Below are positions 30,880-39,427 of a stretch of DNA of 64,000 nt, piece after piece; within the stretch, counting starts at the first letter, position 1, and every line of letters starts with the position of its first letter. Below the pieces are notes generated by a model, which worked only from the letters and a program-made list of their open reading frames with translations, was not told where the DNA came from and did no database searches. Where the stretch lies: the NCBI GenBank assembly GCA_009746045.1, contig RPFO01000276.1, forward strand, positions 1,618,824 through 1,682,823, read 5' to 3'. This stretch comes from Mesostigma viride (lineage: Eukaryota > Streptophyta > Mesostigmatophyceae > Mesostigmatales > Mesostigmataceae). Position numbers and translations under genes: made by a program.

Positions 30880-31735
30880 TCCGATTGGAGGATACTCGGA
30901 GCACTGCGCCGATTCGGCCCGAAAGGGAGGCGCAGCCCGTTCCACCCCTCTTTTTGCCCTATTCACCCCTTTTTTTGACCCCCGAAAACCCCCTTCCCGA
31001 CCCCCGAAAAAGGCCTGTTCCGGTGTTCCGGCCCACCCCCCCTGGGCCGGTATCATTCTGAAAAAAAATTTTCCTGGGACCGAAATCCTTCGTTTTGGAC
31101 TTAGCCGTTTTCAGCCTCCTCTTCCCCTTTCTCTCCCTTCCTTCCTTCCTCTCTCTCCATCCCTTCCTTCCCTCTCTCCCTTTCTCCTCTCCTTCCTCCC
31201 TATATATCCATGGAATAGGGTCTATCTATTTATTTTCCTATTATCTACTTTTTAGAATGATACCGGAACCACCCTCCCGGAAATAGGATATATGAGACGG
31301 TGTCCTATTCACGCCCACGGTTAAATAGGACGAATAGCCGCCTATATATACCGTTCCTATTCCCGGAGGGGGCGTGCCGGTATTCTTCTAAAAAGTAGAT
31401 AATAGGAAAATATATAGACCCCCTATACCCTGGATATATAGGGACGGGAAGGGAGAGGAGAAGAGATAGGGAGAGGAGAGAGAAAGGAGAGAGAGAGAAG
31501 GAGAGAGGGAGAGAGGGAGAGGCCGAAATCGGCTAAGTCCGAAAACGCCATTTTCCTGGCCAGAATTTTTTTTTTTCAAATGATACCGGCCCAGGGGGGG
31601 TGGGCCGGAACACTGGAACAGGGCTTTTTTAGGGGTCGGGAAGGGGGTTTTCGGGGGTCAATAATAGGGGTTAAGAGGGCGGAAAGGGGAGGTGGAACAG
31701 AGGGTACACCCGTCTCTGGCGCGGCGCTTGGAGTA
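30880..31735. mobile_element. Foldback element, right-arm copy
   Basis: Ends with GATTGGAGGATACTCGGAGC on the left and GGCGCGGCGCTTGGAGTATC on the right. In between are a full imperfect palindrome, CT-rich and GA-rich tracts and central TATATATA. The loop has the same strand order as the 1747 copy here and therefore the opposite order in the left arm. It lies directly upstream of the gene Z promoter. Confidence 0.7.
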
Positions 31736-31957
31736 TCCACCAATAGGATACGAGCGAGCGTCCGATCGGATCGGTTGGCGCGGCGCAGGCAGAGTGATTG
31801 GCACACCGTGGATCGGAGGATCATCCTGGCCGTCCGTGGGAACCCGTCGCCACTACATAAGCGGGACACCCGCTCTGTCCGGGCATCCCACGCAACGAGC
31901 TCTCACTCGAGACACTGCCTCGAAAGCCCTCTCCCCATCTCCCGAAATCTTCCCCGA
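31736..31957 (+). promoter_or_regulatory. Gene Z promoter
   Basis: CCACCAATAGG and GTGATTGGC (31794) CCAAT boxes, then CTACATAAGCG (31852-31862), 104 bp before the ATG, followed by a CT-rich leader. Confidence 0.65.
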
Positions 31958-32670
31958 ATGGCCACTCCCAATTCCTCCCCGGTGTCCGGCGCGGTTGTCC
32001 AGGTAAGAATCGAGTGCGCGAGGACTCTCTCTCTGTCCGCCATTCTTCCCCGAGTCTGTTCGCGTGTCCGCTTGTCCTGTTTCTCTCGCTGACCTCGATC
32101 GTGCATTCTTCCCTCGCGTGCTGTCCGCGCCCCCCGCAGGCCGACACGGTTCCCCAGGCGCCCGGGGCGCCCCGAAAGCCGCGCGAGGGAGACGATTCTT
32201 ACCTGACCCACAAGCAGGCCGCCGCGGCCCGTCGCGACCCGATCCGGCCTCGCAAGCTGTTCAAGAAGCCCCACGCCCATTGCCGACGGTGCGGGCGCAG
32301 GACGACGCGCGTGGCGCTCATGATGGTGAAGCGGCATTTCCACGGGGGCGAGGAATGCGACATCCTCTGCCGTCGCTGCCGCGAACATGATGGGTTTTTC
32401 GAATGGCGCCAAGACTACGCGCGCGTCTGCGATTACCAGATCGCCGAAGAGGCCGGCGAGCAGGTCCTCAGGGACTTCGGCCACCCCTCCGCGGCCTGTG
32501 ACAAGAAGTGCAGACTCGTCCGCGAACGCTCCGAGGGGGACGTTATTGATGACATGTTCAACGAGAATTTTGACCCGTTCGACGAGGACGACGAGTGGAA
32601 CCCACGCTGGAACCGCGAGTCCGACGGGGACCTGGATGAGTCCGAGGGCGATGACCTGTCGGATTTTTAG
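31958..32670 (+). CDS. Gene Z, zinc-finger protein with acidic tail, two exons
   Basis: Exon 1 (31958-32002) encodes 15 residues. The intron 32003-32139 (137 bp) has GTAAGAATC and CCCCGCAG ends and two ATTCTTCCC tracts. Exon 2 encodes 176 residues. A basic region precedes CRRCG and, 25 residues later, CDILCRRC, a plausible zinc site, followed by a helix with FFEWRQDY. A CDKKC pair lies near 148. The last ~40 residues are strongly acidic (NENFDPFDEDDEW), like a transactivation tail. A viral transcription regulator is a reasonable guess. It is the only module gene intact in both arms together with gene A. Confidence 0.75.
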
Positions 32671-32750
32671 TGGAAACTTAGGGGTGGATAACTCCTCCTA
32701 TTGGAGGCTCGAAACGAGAGCCTCGTCATGTAATGCACTATCTATTTATT

Positions 32751-32756
32751 AATAAA
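32751..32756 (+). terminator. Poly(A) signal of gene Z (right arm)
   Basis: AATAAA in TTTATTAATAAAAGCC, 80 bp after the stop. A short hairpin (GAGGCTCGAAACGAGAGCCTC) precedes it. Confidence 0.65.
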
Positions 32757-32904
32757 AGCCCTCTCTTGTCTTGCTCAACGAGTCATCCCACGCGCGCCCA
32801 TCATGCACTGGGTATGTAGGATTCGCGGCCTCGCGACCGAAATCGGCTAAGTCCTACATACGTCCTCGGACCCGGCGATGACCCGCGCCGTCGACGCGAC
32901 GACC

Positions 32905-33143
32905 GTCTGACACGTGGCACCGTCGATGACCGACACGTGGCACCGTCGATGACCGACACGTGGCACCGTCGATGACCGACACGTGGCACCGATGACCGAC
33001 ACGTGGCACCGTCGATGACCGACACGTGGCACCGTCGTCGATGACTGACACGTGGCACCGTCGACTGACACGGCACCGTCGATGACGACACGTGGCACCG
33101 TCGATGACGACACGTGGCACCGTCGATGACTGACACGTGGCAG
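32905..33143. repeat. 23-bp G-box array, 11 units (right arm)
   Basis: Unit GACACGTGGCACCGTCGATG; ten units keep CACGTG and one is broken (GACACGGCACC). CACGTG is the G-box/E-box of bZIP and bHLH factors. The array lies between the gene Z 3' end and gene A. It is not a CRISPR array: there are no unique spacers. Confidence 0.9.
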
Positions 33144-33177
33144 ACGTCTCGCGCGATGGCTGGGACACGTATGGCGT

Positions 33178-33560
33178 AGTACAAACTAGTACAACATGGG
33201 TTTCCGTACTTCAAACTTACGTCACTGGCCAATTGGGTAGTACAAACTAGTACAACGTGGGTTTCCGTACTTAAAACTTACGTCACTGGTTAGTTGAATA
33301 GTACAAACTAGTACAACGTGGGTTTCCGTACTTCAAACGTACGTCGGCTAGTTTGGAGTACTTTGAAGTAAATCCGTATCGTCTGAAGTAAAGTTCCCTG
33401 TACGTCAAGTTGATTCCCCGCGCCCCGCGCAGATCTGACGCGTTGCTGGGCGGTACGGCGTAGTACACCGTACTTTGAAGTAGATCCGTATCGTCTGAAG
33501 TAAAATTCCATGTACGCCCCGTTAATTCCCCGCGCCCCGCGCAGGCTGGTCACGTTGGTG
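33178..33560. repeat. GTAC-rich tandem repeats (right arm)
   Basis: Three ~61-bp units start AGTACAAACTAGTACAACGT at 33178, 33239 and 33300. Two ~112-bp units start GTACTTTGAAGTA at 33358 and 33470. GTAC occurs many times. Located 0.6-1.0 kb before gene A. Confidence 0.85.
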
Positions 33561-34081
33561 GACGGTACGACGTGGTACGCGTAGTTCCCGTGCCCGCCGT
33601 ACCACGCATGTAGTATCGACGCCCCACGACGCGTCGCACGCGCCCTAGGCCCTCAGACTGCCCGCCGAGGCCAAGGACTTGGGCGATTTCGACTCGAAAA
33701 GGCCTAGAGACAAAAAGGTGCGCGACGACAGGCGATATCACTGTACCAGGACGCACGTATAGTACATTTCGTGCCATGTGGCGACGGCACAATAGACGAG
33801 ATGCGCGAAGCTCGCCAGTGCAGCAAATGGATGTCTAACGAAAGCGATGGTCGCCTGGCACGAAGAAGGGGCACACGAATCGGATATTTAAGGATATTTA
33901 ACGATTTATAGACGCATGCGATCCGGGGCATCGCCCTAAACGCGTAGATACTAAATTTTGAGGTCTAAAAAGCGAGCACAGTTCGGCATTGCTGTCTGTC
34001 AACCGATGCATTTCCAGGTCATCGCGTCCATGCCGGCGGACAGGAGACGGTTAGGACGTAACGCCAGCGTCTGGAACGCGT
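33561..34081. other. Intergenic before gene A (right arm)
   Basis: No gene or clear repeat; a patch of lower GC at 33880-33970. Confidence 0.4.
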
Positions 34082-34089
34082 TTATATTG
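34082..34089 (+). promoter_or_regulatory. TATA box of gene A
   Basis: TTTATATTGC, about 90 bp before the ATG at 34173, the same spacing as in the other module genes. No CCAAT cluster is near; the G-box and GTAC arrays lie upstream instead. Confidence 0.5.
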
Positions 34090-34172
34090 CGTCGACGTCT
34101 TCCCACGCATTGCCATCGTCTCCCCTTTCCATTTTCGTCGACGAAACTCACGCAATATCCGACAACGACGCC

Positions 34173-34721
34173 ATGAATCCCAGGCCCACCAACGCAGGGG
34201 CCGAGGCGATGGCGATGGTTGAAAGCTTGCACGTCGCGTGCAGCCAGCTCGCCAATCGACTGCGCGATGCCAGGACGTCGCTGAGGCGCGTCTGTCGCGA
34301 GCATGGCGAATTCGAACAGCGTCTGAGCGATGTCGACAACGAATCCCCCGTTCGCGCGATCCACGACGCGTGCCTCGGCCCCGTGACGGAGGATGGTGGA
34401 CGCGTCTTGCTGTTTCACATAACGTGGGACAGCGGCGAACAGGAGCTCGTCGAGGTGACCACTCTGAACACGGGCTGCGACGATGCGGTCAAGGCGATGG
34501 CTGCCACGTTTTCGTCTACCCGCAACCTGCCAGCAGGGGGGCACGTTCCCGTGACGCGAGAGGAAATGATGGAGCTGTGGTCAATGCACCTGCGCCTGCA
34601 CGGGGTGATGGAGGCCGTTTTCCCTCCTCCCATAATTGGCCACGGGACGATGCAGGGGATGTTGTTTAACCCCAGCACCCCCCTGGATTTCAATGCAATG
34701 TTTGCTGGCTGGATGGACTAG
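34173..34721 (+). CDS. Gene A, unknown helical protein
   Basis: A 182-residue protein. Residues about 12-55 form a charged helix or coiled coil (CSQLANRLRDARTSLRRV). The middle is beta-like with GGRVLLFHITWDSGEQELVE, and the C-terminus is hydrophobic and Met/Phe/Pro-rich (FAGWMD end). I recognise no family. ATG 34173 is preferred because the in-frame extension upstream has no ATG and reaches the expected transcription start. It is the outermost complete gene of the module and intact in both arms. Confidence 0.65.
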   Translation: MNPRPTNAGAEAMAMVESLHVACSQLANRLRDARTSLRRVCREHGEFEQRLSDVDNESPVRAIHDACLGPVTEDGGRVLLFHITWDSGEQELVEVTTLNTGCDDAVKAMAATFSSTRNLPAGGHVPVTREEMMELWSMHLRLHGVMEAVFPPPIIGHGTMQGMLFNPSTPLDFNAMFAGWMD

Positions 34722-34778
34722 ATACCTGCCTGGTGACATAAGTGGCTAATTGATAGCCATATGAGTTACCATATGATT

Positions 34779-34784
34779 AATAAA
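34779..34784 (+). terminator. Poly(A) signal of gene A (right arm)
   Basis: AATAAA in GATTAATAAAGGC, 58 bp after the stop. Confidence 0.65.
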
Positions 34785-34983
34785 GGCATGATGCTTCCCA
34801 TGACTTGTGTTTTGCAATGAGTTCTCCATAGGTCCATTAGGAATTAGGGTAATCTATATTATTATTAATTACTGCCTGGCCTGGCCTGGCCATTCCCCAG
34901 GAAAACGGGGTCACTCTGCAAAAATTTTGACCGCGCGGAAGGACTCGCCGTCGAGGATGTCCCCTCCCGGGCGCTCTCAACCG

Positions 34984-35041
34984 CTTCGCGACGTGACCCC
35001 CAAGGGGCATTCCCGTACGCTTCCCGTACGCTTCCCGGTAG
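34984..35041 (+). repeat. 58-bp direct repeat, copy 1
   Basis: CTTCGCGACGTGACCCCCAA... to CTTCCCGGTAG, identical to 35853-35910. The two copies bracket a segment with pieces of other genes, just outside the palindrome. Confidence 0.85.
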
Positions 35042-35138
35042 GGAACTCAAGCCATTTCGCTACCTACCCAACAGAGACGCGGTGATACAACAAGCCAAAC
35101 TGGCCAGAAAAAGGTTGCTACAACTGCCGGTGCTTTGA
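35040..35138 (+). pseudogene. Possible 3' fragment of an unknown gene
   Basis: An open frame entering from the 58-bp repeat ends as ...RYLPNRDAVIQQAKLARKRL... before TGA at 35136. It looks like a genuine helical C-terminus, but no start or upstream body exists. It meets the 35650 gene tail to tail. Confidence 0.3.
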
Positions 35139-35140
35139 TT

Positions 35141-35650
35141 CTAGCGCCTGGAGGCCGTTCCGTCACGGTACACGTGCGTCCTGGTCGTCACAAGCGGGGC
35201 GGCACGGGCAAGTTTCCGATTCTTCTCGTCCAGAAGAAGACATCGATACTTTACGCTGAAGTGCTTGGGCGGGTTTCGTCCGTCCAGGTAGAACTTGAGC
35301 CCCGTGTAGGTGTACATGGATAGAAAGGGCACGACAGTGAGGGCCTTGGGGTCGAACTCATCCTCGCCAACGACCACTTTGACCCGGACGTCGCTCGTGA
35401 TGTCTCTGATCGCATCGCACGCCGGCAAGCGGTCGAGTTTGACTATCAAGTCGCCAGTCTGGCCGTCTACCTCGAGGACCGCGATGTTGTTGACGGCGTA
35501 CTCGGTGGACGGTTCATACGCGACACACTGGGTCCAGCCCTCGCCGACTTCTTCACGCGGGGGCGTCACCAGGACCTCCAGGGCCTGGTTGAAGGTCCCC
35601 TCTCCTAACTCGTACACTGGCAGTGTGTCGATGAATGCGTCGATGTCCAT
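35141..35650 (-). CDS. Hypothetical protein at the rearranged junction
   Basis: A 169-residue intact ORF (MDIDAFIDTLPVYELG start). It is beta-rich with acidic residues and a basic end. No family recognised. It lies directly downstream of a DUF5767-like tail on the same strand, an arrangement not seen at the main DUF5767 locus (47671), so this piece may derive from another genomic region or another strain. Confidence 0.5.
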   Translation of the reverse strand: MDIDAFIDTLPVYELGEGTFNQALEVLVTPPREEVGEGWTQCVAYEPSTEYAVNNIAVLEVDGQTGDLIVKLDRLPACDAIRDITSDVRVKVVVGEDEFDPKALTVVPFLSMYTYTGLKFYLDGRNPPKHFSVKYRCLLLDEKNRKLARAAPLVTTRTHVYRDGTASRR

Positions 35651-35689
35651 GGTGTACACGCTTGAATAGCACCACAGATAATCCACTGG

Positions 35690-35872
35690 CTCTAGGCGCA
35701 CCACAGGTCCAACACCACCTTGGTGGGGTCGCTGGCGGCGGCCTTCTTGCCCCCCCCCCCCCCCCCCCCCGCCCCGCTTCCTCGGCTTCTTCTTGCCCGC
35801 GTCCACCTGCACCGTGCGGACGTCGTGGGCCCGCGCATCACGTACTCGACAACTTCGCGACGTGACCCCCAA
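35690..35872 (-). pseudogene. C-terminal fragment of a second DUF5767-like gene
   Basis: The minus strand encodes DVRTVQVDAGKKKPRKRG, a Gly run and a KVVLDLW end. This parallels the DLRTVQVTDKKSRRRGGKKK...KLVLDI tail of the 47671 gene. Only the tail is present. The frame shifts across a 21-base C run (35750-35770). A truncated paralogue or a misassembled fragment. Confidence 0.5.
35750..35770 (+). repeat. Homopolymer of 21 C
   Basis: Twenty-one consecutive C within the Gly codons of the DUF5767-like tail. Length is probably unreliable. Confidence 0.9.
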
Positions 35873-35910
35873 GGGGCATTCCCGTACGCTTCCCGTACGC
35901 TTCCCGGTAG
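35853..35910 (+). repeat. 58-bp direct repeat, copy 2
   Basis: Identical to 34984-35041. Confidence 0.85.
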
Positions 35911-35934
35911 TTCGCGGTAGTTCCTATTGGTTGC

Positions 35935-36265
35935 TAGTTAGTTCCCAGGAGGGTTCCCAGGAGTTCCCAGGAGTTCTAGGGAGTTCCCAGGAGTTCCCAG
36001 AGTTCCCAGGGTGATGAGAGGGAGTTCCCAGGGACCCAGGGTGTTCCCAGGAGTCCCAGGACTTCCCGGGGACAGGGACAGGGAGTCCAGGGACCAGGGT
36101 GTCCGACGGCGACCAGGGACATGCCAGTGTCCGGGACTGGGACGCCAGATGTCCAGGACACATTCCAGACGTCCGCGGACCGAGGGACAGCCAGATGTCC
36201 GCAGGACTGAGGGACATTCCAGACGTCCGCGGGACCGAGGGACATTCCAGACGTCCGCGGCGGGC
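35935..36265. repeat. Satellite-like degenerate repeats
   Basis: GAGTTCCCAGG units (35940-36060) give way to GACATTCCAGACGTCCGCGG units (36159, 36213, 36241) and GGGACAG phrases. Not coding. They abut the degraded left edge of R2. Confidence 0.75.
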
Positions 36266-36414
36266 AGCGATCCATGGAGTGTCGACCGCAATTCGGACGC
36301 GTCACGTACGTGGCGCGAGTGGATTGGAGGGGTACGAGGCGTTCCAGTACGGGGGTCCGCGTCGTGGGCACGGGGATCGGCGGTATCCGGGGTCGTGGTG
36401 TCGTAACCGCAATT

Positions 36415-37961
36415 CGGACCTCGTCATGGCTCGTCCGCCCGTTCGTGGCGCGTTGGCTTGGCGGCGCTTTCGCGGCGTACTCGCGACTCGCGGGGGAGTC
36501 CCGGTGCAAGAGACACACTTGTGAGGTGCTCGGCGCCCGGCCAGAAGTTGCCCTTGCGGAACTGGTCGAGCAGTTCCGCGCCGTACTTGTGCTCGGCGCG
36601 GAGGTGGGCGTAATCGGCGGCGTTCATGGACGAATGCGCCCTGCCCTTCAGGTAATGCTCGATGTTCCGCCACGCGAGGAACGTCTCGTTGTCCAACTCG
36701 CGCTTGCCGCACACACGTCCGCCCTGTTTGATCAGGGCCGCGATCGACTTCCGTTCGCCTTCTTGACCGGCGCGCGGCCGTCCTTGCCCGGGTCCGTCCT
36801 CGTGGCGTAGAGACGCCGCCCGGCGACCCACGTGTCGTACTCGTGCTCCAAGGTCCCGCGGCCCGTCCGTCCGGCTTTCCTCGCCCCCGCGTTGGCGCGA
36901 TCTCCGCTCTTGGCCCCGGCGCCCCTCGCCCCGTCTCCGGGCTCGTCGACGACTCGCGCCGCGGGACCGGGCGCGACCGATCGGCCTGCCGCGTCGTCCG
37001 TCCTCGTCATTCTGGTCGCGCGACGCGCGATCGACGGACACGGGCTGCCGGGGTTGTGCGACCCCCTCCGTCCTCGGTTCCTCTCGCGGATTCGTGGACG
37101 CGGCTCGCCTTTTTTGCGCCTCCTTTTCCGCGCGTCTAGCCCGTCTCTCCTCGTTCAGCGCGCGCTTCTCGGCTCGATAGGCCTTGCGAGATTGCGCCGC
37201 CTTTCCCATTTCGAGCACCGCGTCGGACAGATATCGGAGGGCTTCGTTCTCCGAGTCCATCTCCGCGGCCCGTTTCGCTAAGTCCGCGAGTTCTGTCCTC
37301 CTGGAGTTCTTTGTGGGGTTTCGGACGAAACTGACCGGATCCATCTGGACGAGATCCGGGAAGGACCGGTTGTACATTTTCGCGGTCTCGGCGAGGTACC
37401 TCTCGTACCTTTCCCTCTTCTCCTCGGCTTTCTCTCGCTCTCGCGCTTCCCGCCTCGCGTCCTGACTTTGTCGAAGCGCGGCCAGTTCGGTCGCGGCCGC
37501 GTGGGGGTTGGCCATCGGATTCCGCGCCGGTTCGCTCAGCTTCTCCTTGATTATCCCCCTGACCTGGTCGAGCATCCTCTTTTTCGCCGTTTCGTGGTTG
37601 TAATCGAGCTTGCCTTGAGCGATTTCTTCGGCCGCACGGCGTAGGCGTCCGAGATTCGGGTCGTCCGGGTTGTTGGCGTCGATCTTCGCGTGGTAGGGGG
37701 CGACGTTGTTATAGGTCGGGACGAACTCGTTCAGAAGCCTCTGGACGCGAGCGTCGTCGTAGTCGCCGATCCGTCTGTCGAATTTGTCGAACTCGTCCGC
37801 CCGCGTCGTGTGCGTCCTGCGTCGAGCGACCCGCGGCGGACGCTCGTCCTCGTGCGCGCGACGATGTTCTTTCGCGCGACCGTCTTCCGTGCGGCCTTCC
37901 GCGGTCTTGCGCGCGCGGACGTCGATCGCGTCGACGTGCGTCTGGATCGGTTCGGGGGCAT
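36415..37961 (-). CDS. Large basic/coiled-coil protein (R2 copy, truncated and frameshifted)
   Basis: R2 copy of 8794-10739. It lacks the last ~150 residues because homology with R1 fades at about 36415. A 2-base insertion near 37864 breaks the N-terminal frame. The stretch near 37340 that is broken in R1 is intact here. The region 36980-37085 differs by several indels from R1. Confidence 0.5.
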
Positions 37962-38057
37962 TCTCTCTCTATATATATGTGATCACGCGCGCGGCGCTCG
38001 TACAACAGTAGGAGTAGAAAAGAGAATTCCGCGCCCTGCGAGCGCGGAGAAAAAAAG

Positions 38058-39019
38058 ATGTCCTCAGTATACGCGGGTCGAGCGGCGGACCGCGTCGGAG
38101 GTCGCGCGCGAATGAACGCGCAAAGGGTCGCCAGGAACTACCCCCGGTTCTGGCTGACCGCGCGGGACATGAACAGGGTCCCGTGGCGGCCTTTCGGAAA
38201 GACCACCGTGGACGATCTGCGACGGTTCGGCAAGTTTCGAGGGCTCGTATTGTACAGAGGACTGCGGAAGAGGTGCATGGAGTGCGCTCTGTGGCTCCAT
38301 CAGCGCGCGTGCGTGATCCAGCGGTGGGTCGTTCCGTCGTGTTGCCGTACCGCCGCGCCAGAGAGGCCGTGCGGAGGAGGGTGTGCATGCGGCCGCGCAA
38401 CGCGGAGGATCCCATCACGTTGGAACCGCTGCCGCCGAAAGAGAGGGTGTTCAAGTTCGTGCGCCCCGATCGCAGGGTCGCGGGGTTCGACGCGGTCAAG
38501 CTGGCCGAGTACGTCGTCGCGTCGGGGACGTTCGAGGACCCCGTCACCAGGTACCCTTTCCACCCGGTCGACTTGCTGCGATTGGACCGGCAGGTGCGGG
38601 ACTTGGGGTATCAGCGCCTCTCCACGTTGGAGCTGTGGAAGCGGCCGGATTTCGTCCGGGCGATGCGAGAGAGGGAGTCGCTCGTCGCGGGGATGGAGCG
38701 CATGACGGGCGACGTCGTCGAGATGATGATCGACCTGTCCAAATACCCGACCGGCGAGGCGGCCGCGCTCCTGAGGTCGGAATATTACCCGCAGTTCTGT
38801 TCGAATTTTGTGCAGTTGTCGATGGTGGACGTCCACGCGGCGGAGTGCGGACGGTCGGGATACATCGCGCGCGTGAGAGATGAAATGCGGCGAGTGGCCG
38901 CCGAAGAAGAGTCCGCCGCGAAAACGGAGAGGACCGAATTTCTGAGAGAATTGGCTGTCATGTTATCGTGCGACGCGCGCGTGATGCGATTCGTCGTCAC
39001 GGGAGGCTTTTATGGTTAA
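38058..39019 (+). CDS. U-box/RING-like domain protein (R2 copy)
   Basis: Same protein as at 10836-11796. The second half (domain DPITLEPLPP to the end) is uninterrupted here. A frameshift near 38325 joins the basic N-terminus to it and is present in both copies. Length about 320 residues. A ubiquitin-ligase-type role would pair with the F-box protein at 49196, but this is inference. Confidence 0.6.
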
Positions 39020-39041
39020 TAAATGTCGCGAATAAAGCGGT

Positions 39042-39350
39042 TTATTCAATGATTACGATGATATCATCACGGTGCATCGACTTGTCTCTGCGTGTCTCCT
39101 CCCCTCTTTGGACACCGAATCTGTTTGCGAACTCGGCGGGGGTGGGGTTGCGTTCGGGGTTGGACGAGGCTCGCTCGCACGCGGCCGCCACGAGGTCTTG
39201 TCCCTCTTTGGTCATCATCCAAGTGTGCTGGTCGTTGTAATGCCGGATCCACTTCTGGTACGTGCCGAAGGCGCTTTTGCACGAATAGGACGGACATTTG
39301 AACGGTCTCTTCGCGACCGTCGAAGGGGTCGAAGGGGAAGTTTCCTCCAT
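39042..39350 (-). CDS. C2H2 zinc-finger protein (R2 copy)
   Basis: Identical in design to 11819-12127, with Leu to Phe in the region ANRLGV (ANRFGV here). Intact, 102 residues. Shares the AATAAA hairpin with the convergent U-box gene. Confidence 0.7.
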   Translation of the reverse strand: MEETSPSTPSTVAKRPFKCPSYSCKSAFGTYQKWIRHYNDQHTWMMTKEGQDLVAAACERASSNPERNPTPAEFANRFGVQRGEETRRDKSMHRDDIIVIIE

Positions 39351-39427
39351 CGTCGGCGCATACAAACAGCGCAGACATTGTGGGGAGACGTGACGCGACG
39401 TCGCGCGTCGGCGTCCGCTCGCGCCCC

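Larger units (their letters stand above)
25673..34928 (-). repeat. Right arm of giant palindrome
   Basis: Inverted copy of 16440-25654. Pairing ends abruptly at 34928 (GCAAAAATTTT), after which the sequence is unrelated to the left flank. Differences between arms are mostly single-base losses in short homopolymers plus the G-box copy number. Confidence 0.97.
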
